Assembly (NCBI RefSeq): GCF_037392515.1
Contig: NC_090281.1
Location: 50,968,145-51,032,144 of the forward strand
Source: Haliotis asinina
Lineage: Eukaryota > Mollusca > Gastropoda > Lepetellida > Haliotidae
Direction of reading: 5' to 3'
Length of the DNA stretch: 64,000 bases
Numbering within the stretch: the first letter of the stretch is position 1; the number at the start of each line of letters is the position of its first letter. This document shows, piece by piece, positions 42,899-56,100 of this stretch. The notes beneath the pieces are model-generated. The model did not search any database and was not told the origin of the DNA. It saw only the letters and a program-made list of their open reading frames with translations. The position numbers and the translations under genes are program-made.

Positions 42899-45800
42899 AT
42901 GTCTACCTTGGAACAGGACTTACATAATGCAGTAAGGAGTGGTCATCTGCTACAGACTCAGTCTTTGCTCCTGAAAGGAGCCAAAATTGATGGCATCTAC
43001 TATGGATGGACACCCCTGCAGCAAGCAATTGATGCTGGTAGGTATGTCCAGCTGCTGGTATGTCCAGTCATCATGGTGATGTTATATAAACCATGTGGTG
43101 TTGGTCTGTAAAAAATCTAGAATGGACCAGTCAGTCTAGTAATCATCATATATATCATAAGCATCATTCTATACAGTGACGTATACAGTGACATGTTGAC
43201 CAAGTCAGCAAGCCTGACAAGCCAGTCCAGTTAGTCACCTCTTACAGCATTACAAATCTAATGTGGATATTAATAGACAATACATAAAAGGCTTTTAAAA
43301 CAGAAGATCTTCTAGGGCACAATTTGTGGTATATGGAGAGCATTTTGTAGAAGCTCTCAGCAATGTTACAAATTAAGCATGTAAAAGGGGGATGCTTGTC
43401 ATAATCCATGTGTAAATACTATTTTTATTTTCGGTTATTGAGTAGATAGTAGGAGATGTGAGAGGGGTGGTTATGACTAATCTTTCGTTTTAGCGACATG
43501 TCTTTTTCCTGTGGTGTGGTAGTATGTTCATATCTTTTGTCCCCAGGAAATGAAGCAGTGGCATTATTTCTAATAGAGGAAGGCTGTGACATCAATTACC
43601 ATGACAAGAACAATCTGTCACCATTTGAGAATGCTGTCAGAAAGAATCAGGCAAAAGTAAGATTCCTTTGATTGAATCATACAATCGTACTCATATTATT
43701 AAGGGATTTGTTTACAAAGCTCAACCTAAGCTGCATTTTTGTGTAAACATGTGTAATATATCCCCATAGCCCAATATCTTGAGAGTTGCTTGTATGAAGA
43801 CTGTGTCTAATGACTTTTAGGTGTGTGAATTATTGCTGAAGAAGGGCATTGATGGTAATCTCGCATTATCTGATGGAGAGGTACCACTCCACGTTGCTGT
43901 GGAGAAAGGAAGCACCAAGCTGGTCAGCGTCCTTATGAGTGAAGGTAATGTAAATACTCTCACATAGAAGGTGAAAACAAGAAACTGTTTATGGATAAAA
44001 AGTTCTTCTTTCTTTCTGAATCACCTAGTGAATGGACAAGAAGTAATTCTGAAATGTCGCGAAGGATAAATACTTTATCATCCATAAAATGCTTCATGTC
44101 ATGTTCTTCATATGTATGAAAGACTTGAGTTAAAATCTATTGTACAAGAGCCAGAATGGTAAAAGTGTCATATCTTTATCTCACAGATTTACCTGGGACT
44201 GTAAACTGTTTTTCAGTAACGTAGACTGATTTTTGTCTTTCAAGGCATTGACAAACACTAGGTATCTACACTGGCGTGTGTTTAAATTTCACAGAAATGC
44301 ACCACTATCATTGTACAGTATTACATGCCTACAAGACTAAAGCTGGGGATTTCAGTCGAAGTCACCCAATGACTCTCAGAACTGAAATCATACTCGACAA
44401 ATTGGGCCTTTGCTGTGTTCAGCTTGTGTAATGCTTCTTATCCTGATAACTTAAACGTCTTGGAGACAAACGTCATCTGTAAGTTTTGTAAGTACTTATT
44501 CATAAAATTTTCTCTTTCTAAGGGAAAGTTGACCTAAGCTGTAAAAATAAGCGTGGACAGTCACCACTGTATGTGGCATGCTCTGAGGGCCTGGCCAAGA
44601 TTGCCTCCATGTTGGTGACATCAGGAGCAGACGTCAACTTCCAGTGTGAGGATGATGGGCAGACGCCACTTATTGCTGCAGCAAGCAATGAACACCAAGA
44701 TGTTGTGAAGATTCTTTTAAAAGTAAAATTTCTAAAAATCAATGTTTCTTAATTTGATAAAGTTCCAAAATGCATAATATCAAATGGGTGATGAGTTTGG
44801 TTGTACACTGATTTTAGCAGATTTCCACCGTATCAACTGTTTAGCATGGGGTCAAGTCCACAGATTGTCTGAAAAGCCAAGTTTCTAATCTGGGTTTGTC
44901 AGATGAGGACAAGTTCTAACTTACACACTATCAAACCTTTAATTTACTAATAAGATATGGTGGTGTGTGGATGAGTGTGATTGTACACTGATTTAACAGA
45001 TATCCAATATTATCACTGAGTAGTAAGGACATCCTTACCTTGTCAGCTTGCTGATGGGGTTAGCCACTTTGCTCATGATCAGAAGGTCCTTGGTTTGAAT
45101 CCCAGCATGGAACTTGGACATTTAATGGCTGCTACTACAGGGGGCACCCAAAATGAGTTTCAGACATTGTGTCTGCGTGTGGAATAAAACTTGGCCTTTG
45201 CCATAAGAAGCCAACACTTCACCGATTAGGCTAATATTCCATCCCTATTGCATTGCTGTACGTGTTAGTAGTAGATACCTTGCTTGGAGTGTGTATGTGT
45301 GCATTTCATCAATCCTCCTTGCTTATTGATCAGTTGAAGCAACAGGACATCAGAGTGGTTCATTGTTGAGAGGAACAGGATATGATGTCATGCATTGTTT
45401 ATGATGTCATAAATTGTTTATATTACAAGAGACGTCCTTCAGTACCTGTGAAGGTCCTGGGTAGAATAGGCCTTCAGCCAGCCATGCTTGCCATAAAAGG
45501 TGACAAGGCTTGTTGTAAGAGACGACTAACAGGATTGGGTGGTCAGGCTGGCTGACTTGGTTGACACATGCCATCGGTTCCCAACTGCCCATATCAATGC
45601 TCTTGCTGTTGATGACTGGATTGTCTGGTCCAGACTCAATTATTTACAGACTGATGCCATATAGCTGGAATATTGCTGAGTGCAGCGTAAAACTCAACTC
45701 ACTCACTCACTTACTTCCTTCAGTGAAGAGTAGGGTTGATATTGTATTTGTATGTATTTCTTCAATGCCTAACTTAAGAATGTCAGTATTAACATATAGA

Positions 45801-46237
45801 ATAACCTACTCAAAGTTGTAATCTTCTGTTCCTCACAGTGAAGTAAGTCCAAAACCAAAGGTTGAGGATTTATGCCAATCGTTCACTTGGGACAGATAAT
45901 TCTGAGAAGTTTCTTTGTTTTTCTCTAATTACTGTATCTATCTAGCTGTGATATGACTGAAGAATTGTTCAAAATGGTGTTACACTCAACTCACCGAGTC
46001 TGAAAAAAGTGTCTCTGTTCTGTGCAGTACAATGCAGATGTGAACGTCCAGGATACAGATGGATGGACGGCACTGTGGCATGCTTACACCAACAGCAGCG
46101 AGGACATCATTGAGCTGTTGCTGAAGGCAGGAGCCAACAGAAACATCCCCAACAGTGATGGCCTCACCATCATGGAGGACGCCAGGGAGAACGAGGATGA
46201 TGAGATGTTGATCTTGTTCCAGAAGTATCTCACATGA
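42899..46237 (+). CDS. Ankyrin-repeat protein (five coding exons)
   Basis: Coding exons are 42899-43037, 43547-43656, 43821-43944, 44523-44722 and 46028-46237. All are GT-AG, phases join, and they total 783 nt for 260 residues. The protein is essentially only ankyrin repeats, about seven, of the form G(W/Q)TPL...A...G....V..LL..GAD(V/I)N. Clear examples are GWTPLQQAIDAGNEAVALFL, GQSPLYVACSEGLAKIASML, GQTPLIAAASNEHQDVVKIL and GWTALWHAYTNSSEDIIELL. The C-terminal repeat is degenerate and acidic (ENEDDEMLILFQKYL). There is no SOCS box, kinase, death or transmembrane segment, so it is a small scaffold or interaction protein with unknown partner. An acceptor (TTTGTTCACAG) at about 42859 suggests a 5' UTR intron, and a two-codon upstream frame (ATG AAC TAA) precedes the start. 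Introns 1 and 4 carry SINEs. Confidence 0.9.
43095..43255 (-). mobile_element. ACTC-tailed SINE, old reverse copy in intron 1 of the ankyrin gene
   Basis: GGTCTGTAAAAAATCTAGAA, GGACCAGTCAGTCTAGTAAT, GACATGTTGACCAAGTCAGC and TTAGTCACCTCTTACAG are the family landmarks in reverse order. Confidence 0.75.
45045..45200. mobile_element. tRNA-like SINE remnant(s) in intron 4 of the ankyrin gene
   Basis: GGTTAGCCACTTTGCTCATG and CCTTGGTTTGAATCCC look like A and B boxes in forward orientation. The following GGGGGCACCCAAAATGAG and TTTCAGACATTGTG match the tRNA-headed family read in reverse. This may be two adjoining remnants. Confidence 0.4.
45447..45712 (+). mobile_element. ACTC-tailed SINE, near full length, duplicated head, in intron 4 of the ankyrin gene
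   Basis: It runs from CCTGTGAAGGTCCTGGGTAG through the doubled CATGCTTGCCATAAAAGGTG / GGCTTGTTGTAAGAGACG segment to TAGCTGGAATATTGCTGAGT and (ACTC)n. It has the same arrangement as the copy at 37542-37810. Confidence 0.9.
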
Positions 46238-46611
46238 CAGTCCAGGTTTGCAGAGAATCATAATCATACAACACAATGAAAGTCATAACTTGTTTCTACT
46301 TAATACTGGAATGTGGAACACAGCATGTTTTTCACATTGGAGTTATATTTTTAGGATTTGGCTGTTTGGTAGTTTAGTTTAACACATGCTCAAGAATTGT
46401 CCCACGCATCGCTTTACATTTAACCAAGGGTTTATCATCCATTTATGTTATCATTATAATCTCATGGGATGATCAGCCATTAAAAACATTTGACACATAG
46501 CTTTGATACTAGTAGGGTAGGGAAGGGAAGTAAATTGAGTGTACACAGATACCATAAATGTTTTGTTACATCAAATGCATTGGTTTCAAACCTAACTTTG
46601 AATTTGCATAA

Positions 46612-46617
46612 AATAAA
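46612..46617 (+). promoter_or_regulatory. Polyadenylation signal of the ankyrin gene
   Basis: AATAAA about 375 nt after the stop codon; a second AATAAA follows near 46798. Confidence 0.5.
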
Positions 46618-47368
46618 CAAAATGTGTAAACATTACAACATATATTTTGAGTTGCCATGACATACTTAGACATGGAGTTACAACAAGTGGTCAGATCACT
46701 TCATGGAATGGTGCCCTAACCTTGGGAATCCTGTCTTGTTGTACACTTGTCTTCAGGCCCCATTCCATATAACTATCAGAGTGCTTTGACTGTCGTAAAT
46801 AAAGTGTTTGAATGAATATCGCCATAGCACTTTAGGAAAGGGAGCCTAAAGCTCAACCAAGTGGTGTTCATCAGGTAAAGTTTGTATTTTGTAATGCATT
46901 TCCTTGTTCCATTTCCAATGATCGTCATGCTTTTATTTTATTGGAAGATGGTTTTCAATTTGTATTTACTTGTGTTGTTATCATTCTTCACTAAGTATTA
47001 ATCTGACACTGTAGTGTGTTCTGACTGCACTAATAACTGTATAATTCTGATACAGTTGAATATCAAGGCTTCATATATTTGGTGCTTGTTTCATCTCATT
47101 CAATACTGGATTGCTTTTTCCCATGTCATTCATGCAAAAACAAGTCAGATGTATTGGGCATACTTGTACCCGACCATGGCTATAGACTCACACTTTTATT
47201 GTATGTGTTTAAAAGTCCATAACATGCTCAACTGACTACTGCAGTGTCCAGTTCAGTATGTTTCAACATTCATAATACATACAATTCGTTTCTAATCTAT
47301 TACATTTTGCATCACAACAAAGAGGATAATGTTTTCTCAGGAAACAAATGTAAAGATAGTGAAGTCCA

Positions 47369-47442
47369 GACTCGATTATTTACAGATCACCAGCATATAG
47401 CTGGAATATTGCTGAGTGCGGCGTAAAACTAAACTCACTCAC
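47369..47442 (+). mobile_element. Severely 5'-truncated ACTC-tailed SINE
   Basis: Only the last 70 or so bases remain: GTCCAGACTCGATTATTTAC to GCGGCGTAAAACTAAACTCA plus two further ACTC units. TCCAGAC occurs at the 5' junction and again right after the tail, consistent with a short target duplication that overlaps the element sequence (microhomology at the truncation). Confidence 0.85.
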
Positions 47443-48727
47443 TCCAGACAGTGAAACATGTTTGTAATGTACTGAACGTTCCGATAATGAACACAAACAC
47501 ATGCTAGAAATTGTCAAAATATACTGATATAGTGTCTCTGAATACCAGCAGTTTCTAAGAATATGTTTTAGTAGACTTTTAAACGGTGTTGGTATGTTCT
47601 TGTTGATCTTCACAGAATAGTCACTTATCATTTGAGGAAATTTGAGTACCTGAGTACTTAAATACATATTTTTTGTGACTTTTTCATGATGAATAAGCTT
47701 TTGAAAATGCTTGGTTTTGACAAATCTGTGTACCAGAGAAATCCACTGTCAAAAGACAGCAAGTTTTAAAAGATTTTTGCAGATTTCTCTCAAGATTTGA
47801 CTGTTCAATATCATTGTTCATTTATTCAAGAGTGCCTATCTCAGATTTTCTCTTGTATGTGTAACATTATTTGGTTAAGCACCATTCCTGCAGTAAGTGC
47901 CTTATGCCAATTGTCAGGTTATTGTGGCAGCTGTACAGGAGCTTTGCATTGCTTGCTGCCTTGTGCTAGTACTTAACTCTAACCAAAGTTGTGAAAGAGG
48001 TCAATATTTAAACCCTTTGGATCAAATCAGTTATTTTCAGGAGATAAAACCAAATCTCACTGAGAATTTGGATCCTAATTAGCAGAATTGACATGTTTTG
48101 AATATTGTAACTACGAATCCAAACTTTGTAAATTAGAATTGCACATATCATTAATTTGATATGATGTCTGACTATTAATGAGAAAGAAGAACTCGTCCAT
48201 TAATATTAATGTATGTCCGTCTATCAGGCTGTCTTTATTAGAGTTGATTATTGTGATGTTATTTGATACCTTTATAATACCAATTATCGTCTTGTAAATT
48301 ATTGTGGGAAAGAGAAATATAGGAATAGTGTGCAAGAATATATTTATGGTATTTTAAAAATATTTATATGTATTATTACTTTTGTAGTGGGGTAAAGGTG
48401 TGTGTGTGTTTTAGAGGGGTTTGAGAATGGGGCAGCAGCCTCCCTACTGGTTTACTTAACATTCCTTCATCCATATGTTGCAAGTAATGTTACATTCCGT
48501 CCTTGTGGATGTTTTTTTACTGGTAAGAAATGTTTAATTTCTGTGTTTTCCAGAGTTATAAAGAATAAAGTAAAATACATCTGTGACTTGCTTTGTCAGT
48601 TGTTTTATTGCTTTCATATAAGGTACAAATTAAGGAATTCACCTGTACAAAATAATTATTTCATTGTAATGAAGCGTCATAATACTGCTCAGGTTACAGG
48701 AAGGATGCTAACCTATTGTGCTAGCTG

Positions 48728-48871
48728 GAATGTTTAGTTGTTATACCATTGGAATCACATGTAGAATGTTTAGTTGTTATGCCAGCTTGATTACCTGTAG
48801 AATGTGTAGGTGATATGCCCTCCAGAAGTCTTTCAAATGTTTTGCTGTTATACAGCTAGATTACCCGTAGA
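48728..48871. repeat. 36-bp tandem repeat, four copies, next to the satellite
   Basis: Units starting at 48728, 48764, 48800 and 48836 share GAATGT(T/G)TAG(T/G)TG(T/A)TAT followed by a less conserved half and (A/C)CCTGTA. The period is exactly 36 bp and the last unit abuts the A-rich satellite. Confidence 0.8.
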
Positions 48872-51050
48872 CCAACAAACAAAACACCAACAAACCATAA
48901 TAACACAAGTAACAAAACATGAAACTGCGAAAACCACAACTTATCAAAAGAAAGATAACAAAAGTAAGGACGTAATTAGATACAAGACCGAAAAGACCAA
49001 CAACATAAATAAAATAACAAACAAAAACAAAATCAAACTGAGACAATACCCCCTTCATGCAAGAAAGCACTACCGTAAACACACGTGCACGCACGCGCGT
49101 AACTGCCCAGAACATTCAATCGAACAAAAGGAACAAACACCATTCTCTCAATCAGTGATACATCATTAAAACCATAACACGAATGTGGAATAGACAATAC
49201 ATGTGTGAATAAACTGAATGAGGCAAGCAGAATACACACAAAGATACCTAAACAAAAAAAACAACAAAAAAACAAAACAAACCAGCACAAACAGATCACA
49301 AAACAAACAGCAGACATGTAATAGAAACAAGAAAATAAAGAGAATATATCCATCAACCAGCATTAAAATCTTCTATCACACATCAAAGAACAATTGAAAC
49401 AAAAAAAAATATCAGTCCCTGAAATAACATCAGCAAAACAGGAACGAACTAATCTGAGCTATAAAAGAACAAATGAAATAAATCAATTATGGCAAGAACC
49501 ATCCAAAAACAAGCAAACAAAGAACAAAACAAACACGTGTAAACACCGAAATGAACCCATAAACAAGCACGCGATGCCGAAACCCAAGAACAGTCCACGC
49601 AAATAACAACACAAGTAAACATCAAACTGAGAAAACATCAAATTAACCAGAGAACGCTAACACAAGCAATCACCCCAAAAGATCCCAACAGACGGAAAAG
49701 GAATGGACAACAGAACAAGAAAACTAAATAAGGGAGGCTAAGAGAAGCAAATAGGGAGGCACAATCAAATACTAACATGTGAAACAACAAACCTCAAAGT
49801 TAAGAAATCAACACGAAAGCAAGACACAGTCGACAAACTAGTAAACAAAAATAGAACAGACCAAACACACGTCTAAAAAACGACAGGGACCCTTCAAAAA
49901 GCATAAAAATAACAAAAACAACATTATACCAAGTGAATAAATACAAACACATGTGGCCAAGCTTCAAAATAAGGACACCTCAACTTCACACAAATGCAAC
50001 ACATGCAGTCACCAAAAGAAAAGAAGAAAATGAAAAACAATGTGGCTCATAAACTAAGTTTACCAAGCGACAAAACTGCAATGAAGAACCACACGCATCG
50101 AAAGAAAACACAACCAAGCCAATATTTCAACATAAACATGAAATAGAAACAAAGGAAATAAGGAAAAGAAAGCCATCAACCAGGTAAATAAATATCGAAA
50201 TTATCAAACAATACAATAAAGAAAAGAAAACCATCAACCAGGTAAATAAATATTCAAAATATCAAACACAGTATCGAATATCAAAACACAAAAGGAACAA
50301 ACATCCAACTATCAATCACTTAAACAACATCATCAAAACCTGAAGCACAAAAGATGAATATACTACTCAATGAGTGAACTAAAACAGTCAAATCGCATAA
50401 CACCAATGAACAAACACACTAAGAAAATAAAAAATGCCAACATTTGAGCAAAAAACAAAACAGAAAAAACAAGAATCAAACTAAATCAAAGGAAGAAAAA
50501 AATAACTATCAACAAGCTAAATGAATATCCAAGAATTCAAACAAAGCATCAAACATCAGAGAACAAGAGTAAGAAACAACCAACTACCAATCATTGAAAC
50601 AACATCATTAAAACCCAAAAACAAAAAATAGAATTCACAACATAATCAATACACAAAAAGAAGCAAGCAAAAATATACCAATGAGAAAACATACAAACAA
50701 AACGAAACCCCAAATTGCCAACAGTAAAAAACAAAAACAATAAAACAAAACATAAATAAATAAAGATAAAATCAAAACAAAAAAAAGTAAGAAAAGAGAA
50801 GTATCCGTCAGTTAAATGAACATGCAAATATGCAAATGAAGTATCAAACATCAAAGAACAAAAGGAACAAACATCAAACTATCAATCTCTAAAACATCAC
50901 GAGAAAAGGAAACACAAAACAGGATTGGACAACACAAACGGTAAACTAAATATGGCAAGTAAAATAACAACAAAAAAACCAAACACAAATAGAATAAAAC
51001 ACAAACAACCAACTACCAACAAACTAAATGAATATATAAGAATTCAAACA
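48872..51050. repeat. Diverged edge of the satellite array
   Basis: The sequence turns abruptly A-rich with few T and G. Degenerate versions of the array motifs (ATCAAACATCAAAG-like, CTATCAATCACT-like, ACCATCAACCAG, AACAACATCATCAAAACC) recur at roughly 260-280-bp spacing from about 49346, becoming regular toward 51 kb. This is the expected decay at an array margin. Confidence 0.75.
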
Positions 51051-53110
51051 AAGTATCAAACATCAAAGAAGAAAAGGAACAAACAACAAAATATCAATTA
51101 CTGATATAAAATCATCAAAACGCAAAACACAAACAGTAAATACACAGCGAAATGAGTAAACGCAACGAGGGCAAGCACAATAGCACCAATAAACAAACAC
51201 ACAAACAGAATAAACCACAATCAAACCAACATAAAAACAATAAAGAAAAACTAAGCAGAAAAATAAAATCAAAACTAAGGAAAGAAAGAAAATATAACCA
51301 TCAACAAGCCAAATGAACATCCCAGTATTCCAACGAAGTATCAAACATCAAAGAACAAAACGACCAACCAACAAACTATCAATCACTAAAAGAGTAAGAC
51401 ACACATTCAGAACAAAAGAAAGTGAGGAAAACAACACCATGCAAACAGAATAAAACACAACCATCCGAAAACATAAACTCTAAAAGCCAAGCAGCAAACA
51501 TAACATCAAAACAAAGGGACAAAAACAAAGGCATCTATCAACCAACTGAGAGAACATCCAACAATACAAACAAAGCATCAAACATCAAAGAAAAAATTCG
51601 AAAAACATCAAACTGTCAATCACTGAAACAACATCAACAAAACCCGAACACACAAAAGACGAATGGACAACACAATGAGTAAACAAAATGAGGCAAACAA
51701 AATAACACCAAGACACAAAAACAGAAACAGAATAAACGACAATCAAGCCAACATTCAAACGCTAAAAAATAAAATAAAGCAGCAAATATAAAATCCAAAT
51801 CAAAAGAAAGTAAGAAAACATAACTACACGAAAGTTAAATCAACATGCAAATATGCAAACGAAGTATCAAACATCAAAGAACAAAAGGAACAAACATCAA
51901 ACTATCAATCTCTAAAACATCACGAAAAAAGGAAACACAAAACAGGATTGGACAACACAAACGGTAAACTAAATATGGCAAATAAAATAACAACATAAAA
52001 AACCCGCACAAACAAGTAGAACAAAAAAGAAACAACGAACTACAACAAACTAAATGAATTTATAAGAATTCAAACAAAGTATCAAACATCAAAGAAGAAA
52101 AGGAACAAACAACAAAATATCAATTACTGATATAAAATCATCAACACGCAAAACACAAACACTAAATACACAGTGAAATGAGTAAACTCAACGAGGGCAA
52201 GCACAAAAGCACCAATAAACAAACACACAAACAGAATAAGCCACAATCAAGCCAACATAAAAAAAATGAAGAAAAACGAAGCAGAAAAATAAAATCAAAA
52301 CAAAGGAAAAAAAGAAAATATAACCATCAACAAGCCAAATGAACATCCAAGTATTCCAACGAAGCATCAAACATCAAAGAACAAAACGACCAACCAACAA
52401 ACTATCAATCACTAAAAGAGTAAGACACACATTCAGAACAAAAGAAAGAGAAGAAAACAACACCATGCAAACAGAATAAAACACAACCACCCCAAATTCT
52501 AAACACTAAAAGCAAAGCAGCAAACATAACATCAAACCAAAGGGACAAAAACAAAGGTATCTATCAACCAACTGAGAGAACATCCAACAATACAAACAAA
52601 GCATCAAACATCAAAGAAAAAACTCGAAAAACATCAAACTGTCAATCACTGAAACAACATCAACAAAACCCGAACACACAAAAGACGAATGGACAACACA
52701 ATGAGTAAACAAAATGAGGCAAACAAAATAACACCAAGACACAAAAACGGAAACAGAATAAACGGCAATCAAGCCAACATTCAAACGCTAGAAAATAAAA
52801 TAAAACAGGACATATAAAATCAAAATAAAAGACAGTAAGAAAACATAACTACATGAACGTTAAATGAACATGCAAATATGCAAAAGGAAGTATCAAATAT
52901 CAAAGAACAAAAGGAACAAACATCAAACTATCAATCTCTAAAACATCACGAAAACAGGAAACACAAAACAGGATTGGACAACACAAACGGTAAACTAAAT
53001 ATGGCAAGTAAAATAACAACAACAACAAAAACCAAACACAAATAGAATAAAACACAAACAACCAACTACCAACAAACTAAATGAATATATAAGAATTCAA
53101 ACAAAGTATC
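51051..53110. repeat. Satellite zone 1: two 1026-bp tetrameric monomers
   Basis: The landmark ATCAAACATCAAAG occurs near 51055, 51340, 51577, 51866 and 52081, i.e. steps of about 285, 237, 289 and 215 bp that then repeat, summing to about 1026. Each step is a diverged copy of one ancestral unit (shared order: ATCAAACATCAAAGAA, CTATCAAT or CTGTCAAT, then ACTGAAA/ACTAAAA). Confidence 0.85.
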
Positions 53111-56100
53111 AAACATCAAAGAAGAAAAGGAACAAACAACAAAATATCAATTACTGAAATAAAATCATCAAAACGCGAAACACAAACAGTAAATAGACAG
53201 CGAAATGAGTAAACTCAACGAGGGAAGCACAATAGCACCAATAAACAAACACACAAACAGAATAAGCCACAATCAAGCCAACATAAAAACAATAAAGAAA
53301 AACGAAGCAGAAAAATAAAATCAAAACTAAGGAAAGAAAGAAAATATAACCATCAACAAGCCAAATGAACATCCCAGTATTCCAACGAAGTATCAAACAT
53401 CAAAGAACAAAACGACCAACCAACAAACTATCAATCACTAAAAGAGTAAGACACACATTCAGAACAAAAGAAAGTGAGGAAAACAACACCATGCAAACAG
53501 AATAAAACACAACCATCCGAAAACATAAACTCTAAAAGCCAAGCAGCAAACATAACATCAAACCAAAGGGACAAAAACAAAGGTATCTATCAACCAACTG
53601 AGAGAACATCCAACAATACAAACAAAGCATCAAACATCAAAGAAAAAACTTGAAAAACATCAAACTGTCAATCACTGAAACAACATCAACAAAACCCGAA
53701 CACACAAAAGACGAATGGACAACACAATGAGTAAACAAAATGAGGCAAACAAAATAACACCAAGACACAAAAACAGAAACAGAATAAACGGCAATCAAGC
53801 CAACATTCAAACGCTAAAAAATAAAATAAAGCAACAAATATAAAATCCAAATAAAAGAAAGTAAGAAAACATAACTACACGAAAGTTAAATGAACATGCA
53901 AATATGCAAACGAAGTATCAAACATCAAAGAACAAAAGGAACAAACATCAAACTATCAATCTCTAAAACATCACGAAAAAGGGAAACACAAAACAGGATT
54001 GGACAACACAAACGGTAAACTAAATATGGCAAGTAAAATAACAACAACAAAACCAAACACAAATAGAATAAAACAAACAAACAACTACCAACACACTAAA
54101 TGAATACATAAGAATTCAAACAAAGTATCAAACATCAAAGAAGAAAAGGAACAAACAACAAACTATCAACCAACTGAGAGAACATCCAACAATACAAACA
54201 AAGGATCAAACATCAAAGAAAACACTCGAAAAACATCAAACTGTCAATCACTGAAACAACATCAACAAAACCCGAACACACAAAAGACGAATGGACAACA
54301 CAATGAGTAAACAAAATGAGGCAAACAAAATAACACCAAGACACAAAAACAGAAACAGAATCAACGACAATCAAGCCAACATTCAAACGCTAAAAAATAA
54401 AATAAAGCAGCAAATATAAAATCCAAATCAAAAGAAAGTAAGAAAACATAACTACACGAAAGTTAAATCAACATGCAAATATGCAAACGAAGTATCAAAC
54501 ATCAAAGAACAAAAGGAACAAACATCAAACTATCAATCTCTAAAACATCACGAAAAAGGGAAACACAAAACAGGATTGGACAACACAAACGGTAAACTAA
54601 ATATGGCAAGTAAAATAACAACAACAACAAAAACCAAACACAAATAGAATAAAACACAAACAACCAACTACCAACAAACTAAATGAATATATAAGAATTC
54701 AAACAAAGTATCAAACATCAAAGAAGAAAAGGAACAAACAACAAAATATCAATTACTGAAATAAAATCATCAAAACGCGAAACACAAACAGTAAATAGAC
54801 AGCGAAATGAGTAAACTCAACGAGGGAAGCACAATAGCACCAATAAACAAACACACAAACAGAATAAGCCACAATCAAGCCAACATAAAAACAATAAAGA
54901 AAAACGAAGCAGAAAAATAAAATCAAAACTAAGGAAAGAAAGAAAATATAACCATCAACAAGCCAAATGAACATCCCAGTATTCCAACGAAGTATCAAAC
55001 ATCAAAGAACAAAACGACCAACCAACAAACTATCAATCACTAAAAGAGTAAGACACACATTCAGAACAAAAGAAAGTGAGGAAAACAACACCATGCAAAC
55101 AGAATAAAACACAACCATCCGAAAACATAAACTCTAAAAGCCAAGCAGCAAACATAACATCAAACCAAAGGGACAAAAACAAAGGTATCTATCAACCAAC
55201 TGAGAGAACATCCAACAATACAAACAAAGCATCAAACATCAAAGAAAAAACTTGAAAAACATCAAACTGTCAATCACTGAAACAACATCAACAAAACCCG
55301 AACACACAAAAGACGAATGGACAACACAATGAGTAAACAAAATGAGGCAAACAAAATAACACCAAGACACAAAAACAGAAACAGAATCAACGGCAATCAA
55401 GCCAACATTCAAACGCTAAAAAATAAAATAAAGCAACAAATATAAAATCCAAATAAAAGAAAGTAAGAAAACATAACTACACGAAAGTTAAATGAACATG
55501 CAAATATGCAAACGAAGTATCAAACATCAAAGAACAAAAGGAACAAACATCAAACTATCAATCTCTAAAACATCACGAAAAAGGGAAACACAAAACAGGA
55601 TTGGACAACACAAACGGTAAACTAAATATGGCAAGTAAAATAACAACAACAAAACCAAACACAAATAGAATAAAACAAACAAACAACTACCAACACACTA
55701 AATGAATACATAAGAATTCAAACAAAGTATCAAACATCAAAGAAGAAAAGGAACAAACAACAAACTATCAACCAACTGAGAGAACATCCAACAATACAAA
55801 CAAAGGATCAAACATCAAAGAAAACACTCGAAAAACATCAAACTGTCAATCACTGAAACAACATCAACAAAACCCGAACACACAAAAGACGAATGGACAA
55901 CACAATGAGTAAACAAAATGAGGCAAACAAAATAACACCAAGACACAAAAACAGAAACAGAATCAACGACAATCAAGCCAACATTCAAACGCTAAAAAAT
56001 AAAATAAAGCAGCAAATATAAAATCCAAATCAAAAGAAAGTAAGAAAACATAACTACACGAAAGTTAAATCAACATGCAAATATGCAAACGAAGTATCAA

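Larger units (their letters stand above)
46238..48727. other. 3' region of the ankyrin gene and intergenic DNA
   Basis: AATAAA at 46612-46617 and another near 46798 are the likely polyadenylation signals. After a short SINE at 47369-47442 I see only AT-rich sequence without genes, up to the tandem repeats at 48728. Confidence 0.5.

Noticed and set aside
48810-49606. Overlapping frames on both strands at the satellite edge (for example 119 codons at 48810-49169)
   Set aside because: Their composition mirrors the A-rich DNA (K, N, T on one strand and F, V, C on the other) and frames overlap on both strands.
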